From positions 496,001 through 560,000 of the forward strand of contig NZ_AP023262.1 of the NCBI RefSeq assembly GCF_016756615.1: DNA of 64,000 bases, given 5' to 3'. This document shows, one piece after another, positions 54,391 to 62,307 of the stretch (positions are counted from its first letter, which is position 1; every line of letters begins with the position of its first letter). Origin of the DNA: Mesorhizobium sp. L-8-3. GTDB taxonomy: Bacteria > Pseudomonadota > Alphaproteobacteria > Rhizobiales > Rhizobiaceae. Made by a program: the position numbers and the translations under genes. The notes below the pieces were generated by a model. The model was given only the letters and a program-made list of their open reading frames with translations, made no database searches and was not told where the DNA came from.

Positions 54391-55698
54391 ATGAACGATC
54401 AGAGCCCATCCAGGAAAAGCCTGCTCACAAGAAAACTGTCGCGACGCACCGCGCTCAAGGGCCTCGGCGCGTCAGCCGGCCTCGCGCTGGCGCCCGGCTT
54501 CGTGCGCTATTCCCAGGCGCAGAGCTCGGCACCCATCAAGATCGGTTTCCAGGCTCATCGCACAGGCATCGGCGCCTCTTATGGACGCTGGTACGAAAAG
54601 ACCACCAACGCCGCCGTCAAGCTGATCAACGAGGCCGGCGGCATCAACGGCCGGCCAGTCGAGATCATCGTCGAGGACGATGGCACCGACCCCAAGCGCG
54701 GCGCGGAGGTGGTCGGCAAGTTCGCCACCCAGCACAAGACCGACGTCGCCTACGGCACCCTCTTCTCGCATGTCGTGATCGGTTCCGCGCCGGTCGCCGG
54801 CGAATTCAAGCTGCCCTACTATGTCGTCAGCGAGGGCCATCATGTGGCCTCCACCAAGCTGAACCGCTACTGCTTCCAGCCCGGCATCACCGACGTGAAG
54901 AGCCAGGTGATCTCGATGGCACCGTGGATCGCCGCCAATGTCGGCAAGAAGGTCACGATGATCTTCCCCGACTTCGCCTTCGGCCACGACCACCGCGACT
55001 ACCTGCCGCCGGCGCTGAAGGCCCAGGGCGCCGACGTGATCGGCCAGATCGCCATCCCGCCGACGGAAACCTCCTTCACGCGCTATTTTCCGCAGATCCC
55101 GGCCGAAACCGAGGTGCTCTATCACGTGATGGTTGGACCCGCGGTGCTGACCTTCGTGAAGGAGCTCGGCGAATTCTACGGATCGAACCGGCCGCAACTC
55201 TTCGGCTTCATCGATTCCCTCGAGGCCGTCGACATCAACAGCCCGGGCCTCGAATTCCTCGACGGCAGCCATTTCTGGGAAGGTTCGCCGCGCTATTCCC
55301 AGCCCGACGACACCGAAGCGCAAAAAGCCTATCGCGCCGCGGTCGGCATCGACGACAACGGCGCCGCGATCGGCGACCCCAAGGACGTCTCGACCGCGGC
55401 TCACATGTTCGGCTGCTGGGAGACGCTCTACGTCATCAAGAAGGCGATGGAGGATGCCGGCTACAGGGGACCGGAGGACCGCGCGAAGCTCGTCGAGGCG
55501 ACCGAGGCGCTCACCGCCTTCGCCTCGGGACCGGAGCATCCGCAGGGCGACAAGATCTTCAACGGCAAGATCCATCAGTGTTTCGGCCACCAGAACATCT
55601 CCAAGGTCGAAGGCGGCAAGCTGGTGGTCGTCCATCGAACGTCGATCCAGGACGGCATGTACGAGCCGGAAGGCGACTACACGACGCAGCCGCTGTGA
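54391..55698 (+). CDS. Tat-exported ABC substrate-binding protein (branched-chain amino acid type)
   Basis: A 435-residue periplasmic binding protein of the Leu/Ile/Val-binding family. ATG 54391 gives a twin-arginine signal (LSRRTALKGLGASAGLALAP, cleaved near YSQAQ) and follows AAGGGG. The mature domain starts IKIGFQAHRTGIGASYGRW and contains the NEAGGINGRPVEIIVEDDG strand typical of the family. Related proteins bind amides, urea or short amides as well as amino acids, so the ligand is open. Four transporter genes follow at once. Confidence 0.9.
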   Translation: MNDQSPSRKSLLTRKLSRRTALKGLGASAGLALAPGFVRYSQAQSSAPIKIGFQAHRTGIGASYGRWYEKTTNAAVKLINEAGGINGRPVEIIVEDDGTDPKRGAEVVGKFATQHKTDVAYGTLFSHVVIGSAPVAGEFKLPYYVVSEGHHVASTKLNRYCFQPGITDVKSQVISMAPWIAANVGKKVTMIFPDFAFGHDHRDYLPPALKAQGADVIGQIAIPPTETSFTRYFPQIPAETEVLYHVMVGPAVLTFVKELGEFYGSNRPQLFGFIDSLEAVDINSPGLEFLDGSHFWEGSPRYSQPDDTEAQKAYRAAVGIDDNGAAIGDPKDVSTAAHMFGCWETLYVIKKAMEDAGYRGPEDRAKLVEATEALTAFASGPEHPQGDKIFNGKIHQCFGHQNISKVEGGKLVVVHRTSIQDGMYEPEGDYTTQPL

Positions 55699-55742
55699 GC
55701 CGGCTGGACCCGGCGGGCCTGTAAGGGACCGAACGACGACGG

Positions 55743-56624
55743 ATGGCCTTTGGTCCCCACCTCCTGCTCGCCGCACTGGAAGGGCTCGTCACCTCGGCGG
55801 TGCTGGCGCTGATGGCGCTCGGCCTGTCGCTGGTCTTCGGCGTCATGCGGGTCGTCAACGTCGCCCATGGAGAGTTCTTCATGCTGGGCGCCGTGCTCGC
55901 CTGGTGGGCGTCCTCCCTCGCCACGGGCCATCCGGCGTTGGGCTTCCTGCTGGCGCTCGTCATAAGCCCCCTGGTCGTGGGCGCGATCGCGCTTTTTGCC
56001 GAACGGCTGGTGCTGAGGCGTCTCGACTACAATCCCGAGGCCACCATCGTGGCCACCATTGGCCTGCTCTACATCATCCAGCAGCTCGCCCTGACCTTCT
56101 ACGGCCCGGATGCGCGGCCGGTCCAGGCACCGTTCAGCTATCGGGTGCTGTTCCCGTGGTTCGGCTATTCCGGCTACAAGCTGTCGATCATCGCCGTTTC
56201 GGCGCTGCTGCTCACGGCAACCTGGTTCGTGCTGACGCGCACCCGCCTGGGGCTCGTGATGCGCGCCACCCAGTATGACCGCGAGACGGCGCAGGCCTTC
56301 GGCATCCCGGTGGACAAGGTCTATGCCGGCGTCTTCGCGCTGGGCGCAATGCTCGCGGCGGTCGCCGCCGTGCTGATCGTGCCGATCAGCCAGGCCCACT
56401 ATCTGATGGGACTGGATCCGCTTCTCCTGTCCTTCATCGTCGTGATCATCGGCGGGCTGGGTTCGCTGCGCGGCACCGTCGTCGCCGCCGTCCTGATCGG
56501 TTTGAGCGATGGCATCATCTCGGCCTTCTTCCAGCCGACACTGGCCAAGATGATCGCCACGCTGCTCGTCGCGCTGGTGCTCGTCTTCCGGCCGACCGGC
56601 CTGTTCGGAACGGCGGTGCGATGA
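55743..56624 (+). CDS. Branched-chain amino acid-type ABC permease (LivH)
   Basis: A 293-residue permease with eight helices. The family start LVTSAVLALMALGLSLVFGVMRVVNVAHGEF is unmistakable (two blocks), as are RATQYDRETAQAFGIPVDKVY and IVVIIGGLGSLRGT near the end. It overlaps the second permease by ATGA. It is part of a complete five-gene importer, 44 bp after the binding-protein gene. Confidence 0.93.
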   Translation: MAFGPHLLLAALEGLVTSAVLALMALGLSLVFGVMRVVNVAHGEFFMLGAVLAWWASSLATGHPALGFLLALVISPLVVGAIALFAERLVLRRLDYNPEATIVATIGLLYIIQQLALTFYGPDARPVQAPFSYRVLFPWFGYSGYKLSIIAVSALLLTATWFVLTRTRLGLVMRATQYDRETAQAFGIPVDKVYAGVFALGAMLAAVAAVLIVPISQAHYLMGLDPLLLSFIVVIIGGLGSLRGTVVAAVLIGLSDGIISAFFQPTLAKMIATLLVALVLVFRPTGLFGTAVR

Positions 56625-57574
56625 GCGACAGACGCATCGTCGCGCTGCATGCAGGCGTCATTCTCCTGCTTTTTCTGCTGCAGTTCGTCCTGCCCGACTA
56701 TCACCATGGCGTGCTCGCCCGCGTCATGGTGCTGGCGGTCTTCGCGATGGGCTACAATCTTCTTTTCGGCTATGCGGGGCTGCTCAGCCTCGGCCACGCG
56801 ATGTTCTTCTCCGCCGGCCTCTACGGGGCCGGCCTGCCGCTCTATCATTTGGGTTGGGGCACCGCGACGGCCTTCGCCTCGGGCGTCGCCGCGGGGGCGG
56901 CGCTGGCGCTGCTGATCGGCTTGCTCGCCTTGAGGACAACCGGCGTCGCCTTCATGATCGTGACCATGATGTTCGCCCAGGTACTTTATCTGACGACCTT
57001 CTATTTCGGCTCATGGACCCGCGGCGACGAGGGGCTGGTGCTGCCGCAGCAGCAACGGGTGTTCAGCCTGGGCGCCACGCATTTCGACTTGACCGACCCG
57101 ACGGTCCGGTATTTCACGGCGCTTCTTTTGTTCTCGGTCGTGCTTGTCGCCCTGCTCGCTGTGGTTCGCGCCCCTGTCGGGCGCGTGCTGGTGGCGATCC
57201 GCGAGAACGAGGAGCGGACGCGGATGCTCGGCTACGACACCTTCGCCAACAAGCTGATCGCCGTGGTCTTGTCGGGGACCGTCTGCGCGGCAGCTGGTGC
57301 GATCTATGCGCTGCTCTTCGGCTATGTCGGCGCGACCTTCGCCTCGGTGCAATATTCGATCCTGCCGCTGCTGTGGGTATTGCTCGGCGGGGCCGCCACG
57401 ACCCTCGGCCCGCTCGTCGGCACGCTGTTCATGTATTACGTCGTCGACATCACCAGCGGTTTCACGACCGCATGGCTGCTGGTCGTCGGCGTCGCGCTTA
57501 TCCTGCTTGTACTGTTCTTCCCGAAGGGCCTGTTGGGCACGATGCGCGAGAAATGGCTGCCATGGCTGCCGTGA
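56621..57574 (+). CDS. Branched-chain amino acid-type ABC permease (LivM)
   Basis: A 317-residue permease. The LivM hallmarks YNLLFGYAGLLSLGHAMFFS, RENEERTRMLGYDTFANKL and LLGGAATTLGPLVGTLF are present. The start overlaps the livH stop by four bases. The last 13 bases overlap the ATG chosen for livG. Confidence 0.93.
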   Translation: MSDRRIVALHAGVILLLFLLQFVLPDYHHGVLARVMVLAVFAMGYNLLFGYAGLLSLGHAMFFSAGLYGAGLPLYHLGWGTATAFASGVAAGAALALLIGLLALRTTGVAFMIVTMMFAQVLYLTTFYFGSWTRGDEGLVLPQQQRVFSLGATHFDLTDPTVRYFTALLLFSVVLVALLAVVRAPVGRVLVAIRENEERTRMLGYDTFANKLIAVVLSGTVCAAAGAIYALLFGYVGATFASVQYSILPLLWVLLGGAATTLGPLVGTLFMYYVVDITSGFTTAWLLVVGVALILLVLFFPKGLLGTMREKWLPWLP

Positions 57575-58314
57575 CGCCCCTGCTCGCGACGCGGGAACTG
57601 AGGCGCAGCTTCGGCGGGCTGCGTGCCGTCGACGGCGTCGACTTCAGCCTCGCCGCCGGCGAGATCCGCGCCATCATCGGGCCGAACGGCGCCGGCAAGA
57701 CCACCTTCGTCAGCCTGATCTGCGGGCGCATCGAGCCGAGTTCGGGCTCGGTCGTCTTCGACGGCGAGGACATCACCACGCTTCCCGCGCATCGGCGGGT
57801 GCGGCGCGGCATCGCCTACACGTTCCAAGTCACCAGTATCTTCTCCCATCTGACCGCCTTCGACAATGTGGCGCTTGCCGTCGAACGACGGCTGCTCGAC
57901 CGGCGGGGCGAGCGCCCCGGGGCAAAGGCGCTGCGCGCCGGCGTGATGGAGGCGCTCGAGCGGACCGGCCTTGCCGGACGCGCCGGGCACGTCGCGGGCA
58001 ATCTGTCCTACGGCCACCAGCGCCTGCTCGAAGTGGCGATGGGCCTCGCCCTGCGGCCACGGCTGCTGATCCTCGACGAGCCGACGCAGGGGCTCTCCGA
58101 CGGGGAGATCGACAATTTCATCGGACTGGTGCGCGAAATCGCCCGGGATGCGACGGTGCTGCTGATCGAGCACAACATGCCGGTGGTGATGGCGCTCGCC
58201 GGGCGCATCACCGTGCTGAATGCCGGCAGGGTGCTGGCGGAAGGCACGCCGGAGGCGATCCGCGCGGATGTCGCGGTCCAAGAGGCCTATCTCGGGACGG
58301 GAGCGCATGGCTGA
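57562..58314 (+). CDS. Branched-chain amino acid-type ABC ATPase (LivG)
   Basis: A 250-residue ATPase with Walker A GPNGAGKTT, signature NLSYGHQRLLEVAMGLA (a Liv-type variant of LSGGQ) and Walker [13 protein letters not shown]. Three close starts are possible: ATG 57553, ATG 57562 and GTG 57571, the last with a GTGA overlap with livM. ATG 57562 is used as a compromise, and the choice changes only the first few residues. The frame is open further upstream inside livM but that is a shadow. Confidence 0.91.
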   Translation: MAAVTPLLATRELRRSFGGLRAVDGVDFSLAAGEIRAIIGPNGAGKTTFVSLICGRIEPSSGSVVFDGEDITTLPAHRRVRRGIAYTFQVTSIFSHLTAFDNVALAVERRLLDRRGERPGAKALRAGVMEALERTGLAGRAGHVAGNLSYGHQRLLEVAMGLALRPRLLILDEPTQGLSDGEIDNFIGLVREIARDATVLLIEHNMPVVMALAGRITVLNAGRVLAEGTPEAIRADVAVQEAYLGTGAHG

Positions 58315-59014
58315 GGCGCTCGCCATCTCCGGCCTGATCTGCAGCTACGGCGCCGTGCGCGTCTTGCATGGCGTGGATCTCGTCCTGCGCAAAGGCGAAG
58401 TGCTTTGCCTGCTCGGCCGCAACGGTGCCGGCAAGACCACCTTGCTCAAGGCGATCATGGGCCTGGTGCCGGCCGACGCGGGTTCGATCCGCCTCGGCGA
58501 TCGCGAGTTGACGGCATTGCCGGCGCATCAGGTGCCGAAATCAGGCGTCGCCTATGTCCCGCAGGGCCGCCGGCTCTTCGCGGAACTGACCGTCGCCGAG
58601 AACATCGAGATCGGCCTGATGGCGCGGGGCACCGGCAAGGCGACGCGCGACGCGGTGCTCGACCTCTTCCCGGTGCTGCGCGAAAGGCTCGGCCAGCGCT
58701 CCGGCACGCTGTCGGGCGGCGAGCAGCAGATGCTCGCCATGGCGCGCGCGCTCTCTATCGAACCGCAGGTGCTGCTTCTCGACGAGCCGACCGAAGGATT
58801 GATGCCCTCGATGATCGACCGGATCCGCGAGGCGGTGGCGGAACTGCGCAGGCGCGGCGTCTCGACCATTCTCGTCGAGCAGCGCGTCGACGCGGTCCTG
58901 CCCGTCGCCGACCGCGTCGCCTTCATCGAGAACGGCCGCAACCGCGAGACCGTCGAGGTCGCAGCCCTGCGCGCCGACCCCGGCATGGTCCGGCGCTATG
59001 TCGGCGTGGGCTGA
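58307..59014 (+). CDS. Branched-chain amino acid-type ABC ATPase (LivF)
   Basis: A 235-residue ATPase with Walker A GRNGAGKTT, signature TLSGGEQQMLAMARAL and Walker B LLLDEPTEGLMP, followed by the H-loop region ILVEQRVDAVL. ATG 58307 overlaps the livG stop by 8 bases and follows GGGAG. It completes the binding protein-LivH-LivM-LivG-LivF set. It converges on the antiporter gene, 9 bp away. Confidence 0.92.
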   Translation: MAEALAISGLICSYGAVRVLHGVDLVLRKGEVLCLLGRNGAGKTTLLKAIMGLVPADAGSIRLGDRELTALPAHQVPKSGVAYVPQGRRLFAELTVAENIEIGLMARGTGKATRDAVLDLFPVLRERLGQRSGTLSGGEQQMLAMARALSIEPQVLLLDEPTEGLMPSMIDRIREAVAELRRRGVSTILVEQRVDAVLPVADRVAFIENGRNRETVEVAALRADPGMVRRYVGVG

Positions 59015-59023
59015 TCGGCGGCT

Positions 59024-60457
59024 TCACCCACCGAAGAAGATGAAGCTCGCTATGAGGAAGCTCGGGATCAATATCGCTCCCGACCACAGCATGTAGCCGA
59101 AGAAGCTCGGCATCCGGATGCCACGTTCCCGGGCAATCGCATAGACCATGAAGTTCGGCGCATTGCCGATATAGGTGTTGGCGCCCATGAAGACTGCGCC
59201 AGCCGAGATGGCCGCGAGCGTGTTGGCATATTCCGTCATCAGGCGCTGAGGATCCCCGCCCGCCAGTTCGAAGAACACGAGATAGGTCGGCGCATTGTCG
59301 AGGAAGGAGGACAATATGCCTGTCAGCCAGAAATAGGCCAGATTGTTCGGCCCTCCCGTCGGCGTGGTGACCAGCGCGACCAGCGGCGCGAGCACGCCTT
59401 CCGGCCCCGCCCGCAATATAGCGATGACGGGTACGATGCAGATGAAGATGCCGGCAAAGAGCTTGGCGACCTCCACGATCGGCCCCCAGGAGAAGCCATT
59501 CGCCCGGCGATACTCCTTGCGCGTGGCGACCAGCGAAACCAGGGCAAGCACGACGATCACGCCGTCGCGCACCAGGTTCTGCAGTTCGACCGGCACGCCC
59601 TGGATGGTGAAGGCAACGCCGGGCTTCCACACGGCGGAAAGCAGAACCATGGCAATCACGCCGGCGAGAAGCGGCACGTTGACGAGACCGCGAATGCGGA
59701 TTTTGGAATCCGGCGTCGGATCCTTGACCTTCGGCAGGCCTGCCTCGCGGTAGTGGAGGAAGGTATCGAGCGCGAGGAAAGCCGCGAGCACGATGCCGCC
59801 GACCAGCAGCATCTCGTAGAAGAGGTGCTCGAATGTCCAGAAGAAGCCGACGCCGCGCAGAAAGCCGACGAAGAGCGGCGGGTCGCCGAGCGGCGTCAGC
59901 GAGCCGCCGATGTTGGACACCAGGAAGATGAAGAAGACAATGACATGCGCGTTGAACGGGCGGTTGTCGTTGGCGCGGATGATCGGCCGGATCATGATCA
60001 TCGACGCGCCCGTGGTGCCAACAAAGGAAGCCAGCACCGCTCCGATAACCAGGAGTGCCGCGTTGACCAGAGGCGTGCCATGGATGTTTCCGGCGACCAG
60101 GAGCCCGCCCGAAATCGTGAACAGACCGAACAGCAGAATGATGAACGACATGTATTCGAGCAGCAGCGTATGCAGCACCGCGCCCGACGCGGCCGCCCAG
60201 CCGAAGGACGCCGCGAGCGGCAGCACGATCAGAGCCGCCCAGGCCGCGGTGATCTTGCCGTAGTGATGCTCCCAGAAATGAGGATAGAGCAGCGGACCGG
60301 TTGCGATCGACAGGAGCAGCCCGAGGAAAGGCAGCGCCCACAGGAGCGACATGGCCGCTCCCGGCAGCGCGTGTTCCTCGGCGGCGAAAGCCGCCGGAGC
60401 GCCCGACAGCAGCATGATCATCGCGGCACCTGCCACGATGCTTCTCGACTTCAGCAT
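59024..60457 (-). CDS. NhaD-like sodium:proton antiporter (ion transporter superfamily)
   Basis: A 477-residue membrane protein with an N-terminal signal-like helix and about 12 further segments. The ASFVGTTGASMIMIRPIIRAN and SNIGGSLTPLGDPPLFVG motifs and the late SFLDNAPTYLVFFE are diagnostic of the NhaD/CitM-like ion-transporter superfamily; GDPP and DNAP are the conserved unwound-helix motifs. It probably exchanges sodium (or lithium) for protons in the inner membrane. The next gene on the same strand (pncA) is 113 bp upstream, so it may be transcribed alone. Confidence 0.85.
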   Translation of the reverse strand: MLKSRSIVAGAAMIMLLSGAPAAFAAEEHALPGAAMSLLWALPFLGLLLSIATGPLLYPHFWEHHYGKITAAWAALIVLPLAASFGWAAASGAVLHTLLLEYMSFIILLFGLFTISGGLLVAGNIHGTPLVNAALLVIGAVLASFVGTTGASMIMIRPIIRANDNRPFNAHVIVFFIFLVSNIGGSLTPLGDPPLFVGFLRGVGFFWTFEHLFYEMLLVGGIVLAAFLALDTFLHYREAGLPKVKDPTPDSKIRIRGLVNVPLLAGVIAMVLLSAVWKPGVAFTIQGVPVELQNLVRDGVIVVLALVSLVATRKEYRRANGFSWGPIVEVAKLFAGIFICIVPVIAILRAGPEGVLAPLVALVTTPTGGPNNLAYFWLTGILSSFLDNAPTYLVFFELAGGDPQRLMTEYANTLAAISAGAVFMGANTYIGNAPNFMVYAIARERGIRMPSFFGYMLWSGAILIPSFLIASFIFFGG

Positions 60458-60570
60458 CAGCAGTCCATCCCCCGGATCGAGCGCCGGCGAGATGCCGGCT
60501 GAGCGGTTTGGTTGAGGGCGCTTAGCCCATGCGGTCCGCCCGGTCCACCCTTATCCGGCCGGCGGCGACA

Positions 60571-61176
60571 TCAATTCGAGGCGAGCGTGACGCCGGCTTG
60601 CCGCATGCGGCCCAGCATCGCGTCCAGCGAGCCGCCGAGGTCGATAGCCCGGCAGGCGTCGAGGCGCACCGTCGTGGCGAAACCCTGCGCGACGGCATCG
60701 AGCGCCGAATAGGCGACGCAGAAATCCGTCGCCAGCCCGACCAGCGTGATGTCGCGGATACCGCGTTCGCGCAGATAGCCGGCGAGCCCGGTCGGCGTCG
60801 TGTGATCGTTCTCGAAGAAGGCCGAATAGCTGTCGATGGCGGGGCGGAAACCCTTTCGGATGATGAGTTCGGCCTTGGTTCGGTTGAGGCCTGGATGGAA
60901 CGCCGCGCCGCCCGACCCCTGGATGCAATGGTCGGGCCACAGGGTCTGCTCTCCATAGGCCATCCGTACCGTTTCGAAGGGCTGGCGCCCGGGATGGCTG
61001 GAAGCGAAGCTCGAATGGTGATGCGGGTGCCAGTCCTGCGTCAGCAGGACATGCTCGAAATGTTGCGAGAGCCCGTTGATGACGGGAACGACCTCGTCGC
61101 CGCCAGCCACGGCCAGCGAGCCGCCGGGGCAGAAATCGTTCTGAACGTCGATGATGATGAGAGCAGAACCGGCCAT
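60571..61176 (-). CDS. pncA: Nicotinamidase / pyrazinamidase
   Basis: A 201-residue isochorismatase-fold amidase. The catalytic triad D10 (IIIDVQNDF), K108 (IIRKGF) and C153 (TDFCVAYSALDA) is complete, and the zinc site is D48/H50 (QDWHP) with H83 (PDHC). It deamidates nicotinamide to nicotinate, which PncB (51495-52799) uses for NAD salvage. ATG 61176 starts at the first beta strand. It is on the minus strand with no coupled neighbour. Confidence 0.95.
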   Translation of the reverse strand: MAGSALIIIDVQNDFCPGGSLAVAGGDEVVPVINGLSQHFEHVLLTQDWHPHHHSSFASSHPGRQPFETVRMAYGEQTLWPDHCIQGSGGAAFHPGLNRTKAELIIRKGFRPAIDSYSAFFENDHTTPTGLAGYLRERGIRDITLVGLATDFCVAYSALDAVAQGFATTVRLDACRAIDLGGSLDAMLGRMRQAGVTLASN

Positions 61177-61200
61177 GGACGCCTCCAGTCGCTAACGGCC

Positions 61201-61291
61201 TGCGTGGCTTCGCCCACGCATCACCTGCCTAGCTTATTCCTTTGCCGCAGGTTTTCATCGGAAAACCGCGGAACATTTTACCGAAACCTGC
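61201..61291. repeat. Two inverted repeats upstream of pncA and the molybdenum hydroxylase genes
   Basis: TGCGTGG (61201-61207) pairs with CCACGCA (61214-61220), a compact hairpin. GCAGGTTT (61247-61254) pairs with AAACCTGC (61284-61291) around CGGAAAACCGCGGAAC. The second has the GGTTTTC/CGAAACC look of rhizobial RIME elements. Both lie in the 273-bp gap between the divergent genes. Confidence 0.5.
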
Positions 61292-61384
61292 TTCGACCGA
61301 CCGAAACCACGGGAACGAAAAAGCCGGGCCGCGTCAACCGCTTTCGGCAAGAACCCTGCCGGCCGGGGAAACACGACGTCCTCT

Positions 61385-61423
61385 TTGACAAGCGCGGCCA
61401 CCTTGATATCATTTGCGTGCAAA
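61385..61423 (+). promoter_or_regulatory. Promoter and palindrome of the molybdenum hydroxylase operon
   Basis: TTGACA (61385-61390), 16-bp spacer, TATCAT (61407-61412). The palindrome TTTGC-GT-GCAAA (61412-61423) begins at the last base of the -10 and covers the likely transcription start, as expected for a repressor site. No regulator gene is visible inside the window. The first gene's Shine-Dalgarno sequence follows at 61439-61443. Confidence 0.55.
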
Positions 61424-61449
61424 CAATTCTCCGGTGCCGGAGGCATTGC

Positions 61450-62307
61450 GTGATCCGTTACGCGAAACCCAGGGCGATCGATGAAGCGCTGCGGCTCCTC
61501 GGCGAGGATCGGTGGCGGATCCTGGCGGGCGGCACGGATTTCTACCCTGCGCTCGGCAACCGTCCGTTGCGCGAGAATGTGCTCGACATAAACGGCCTCG
61601 ATGGTTTGCGCGGCATCTCCGAGACCGCGGAACATTTCGTCATCGGCGCGCGCACGACATGGACGGAGCTCTTGCGCCAGCCACTTCCGCCGGCCTTCGA
61701 TGCCCTGAAGCTGGCAGCGCGGGAGGTCGGCTCCGTGCAGATCCAGAATGTCGGAACCGTGGCCGGCAATCTCTGCAACGCCTCGCCTGCCGCCGACGGC
61801 GTGCCGGCGCTGCTGATCCTCGACGCCGAGGTCGAGCTCCGCTCGCGCGACGGCATCAGGCATGTCGGCCTCCCCGACTTCATCCTTGGCAACCGGCGCA
61901 CGGCACTGAAGGACGGCGAACTGATGACTTCCATCCGCATCGGCAAGCAGTCCGCCACCGGCAGGTCGGCCTTCGTGAAGCTCGGCGCCAGACGCTATCT
62001 GGTCATCTCGATCGCCATGGCTGCCGCCCGGATCGTGTCGGCCCCGGACGGAACCATCACAGGTGCGGCCGTCGCGGTCGGAGCCTGCTCGGCGGTCGCC
62101 CAGCGGCTCGGCCTGCTGGAGCAAGAGCTGCTGGGCCGCACTGCAGCCTCCGCGCCCGGTATCGTTGAAGGCGGACATCTGGTACCCCTCGCGCCCATCG
62201 ACGATGTGCGCGGCAGTGCCGACTATCGGCGACAGGCGGCGCGCGCGATCGTGAAACGCGCGCTTGCGACCGCCGCCGCCGAACCTCTCGAAGGCGTCGC
62301 GGCATGA
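61450..62307 (+). CDS. FAD-binding subunit of a molybdenum hydroxylase (CoxM/XdhB type)
   Basis: A 285-residue FAD-binding subunit of the xanthine dehydrogenase family. The FAD-binding [12 protein letters not shown] near residue 28 and the [19 protein letters not shown] motif near residue 98 are diagnostic. The start is GTG 61450 with GGAGG six bases upstream; an open frame reaching far upstream through the pncA region is not coding. It would pass electrons from the Mo/Fe-S subunit to NAD+ or another acceptor. The stop overlaps the next ATG (ATGA). Confidence 0.9.
   Translation: MIRYAKPRAIDEALRLLGEDRWRILAGGTDFYPALGNRPLRENVLDINGLDGLRGISETAEHFVIGARTTWTELLRQPLPPAFDALKLAAREVGSVQIQNVGTVAGNLCNASPAADGVPALLILDAEVELRSRDGIRHVGLPDFILGNRRTALKDGELMTSIRIGKQSATGRSAFVKLGARRYLVISIAMAAARIVSAPDGTITGAAVAVGACSAVAQRLGLLEQELLGRTAASAPGIVEGGHLVPLAPIDDVRGSADYRRQAARAIVKRALATAAAEPLEGVAA

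Noticed and set aside
60529..61449. Long plus-strand extension upstream of the FAD-binding subunit.
   Set aside because: It runs antisense through pncA and across the intergenic repeats; GTG 61450 with GGAGG is the credible start.
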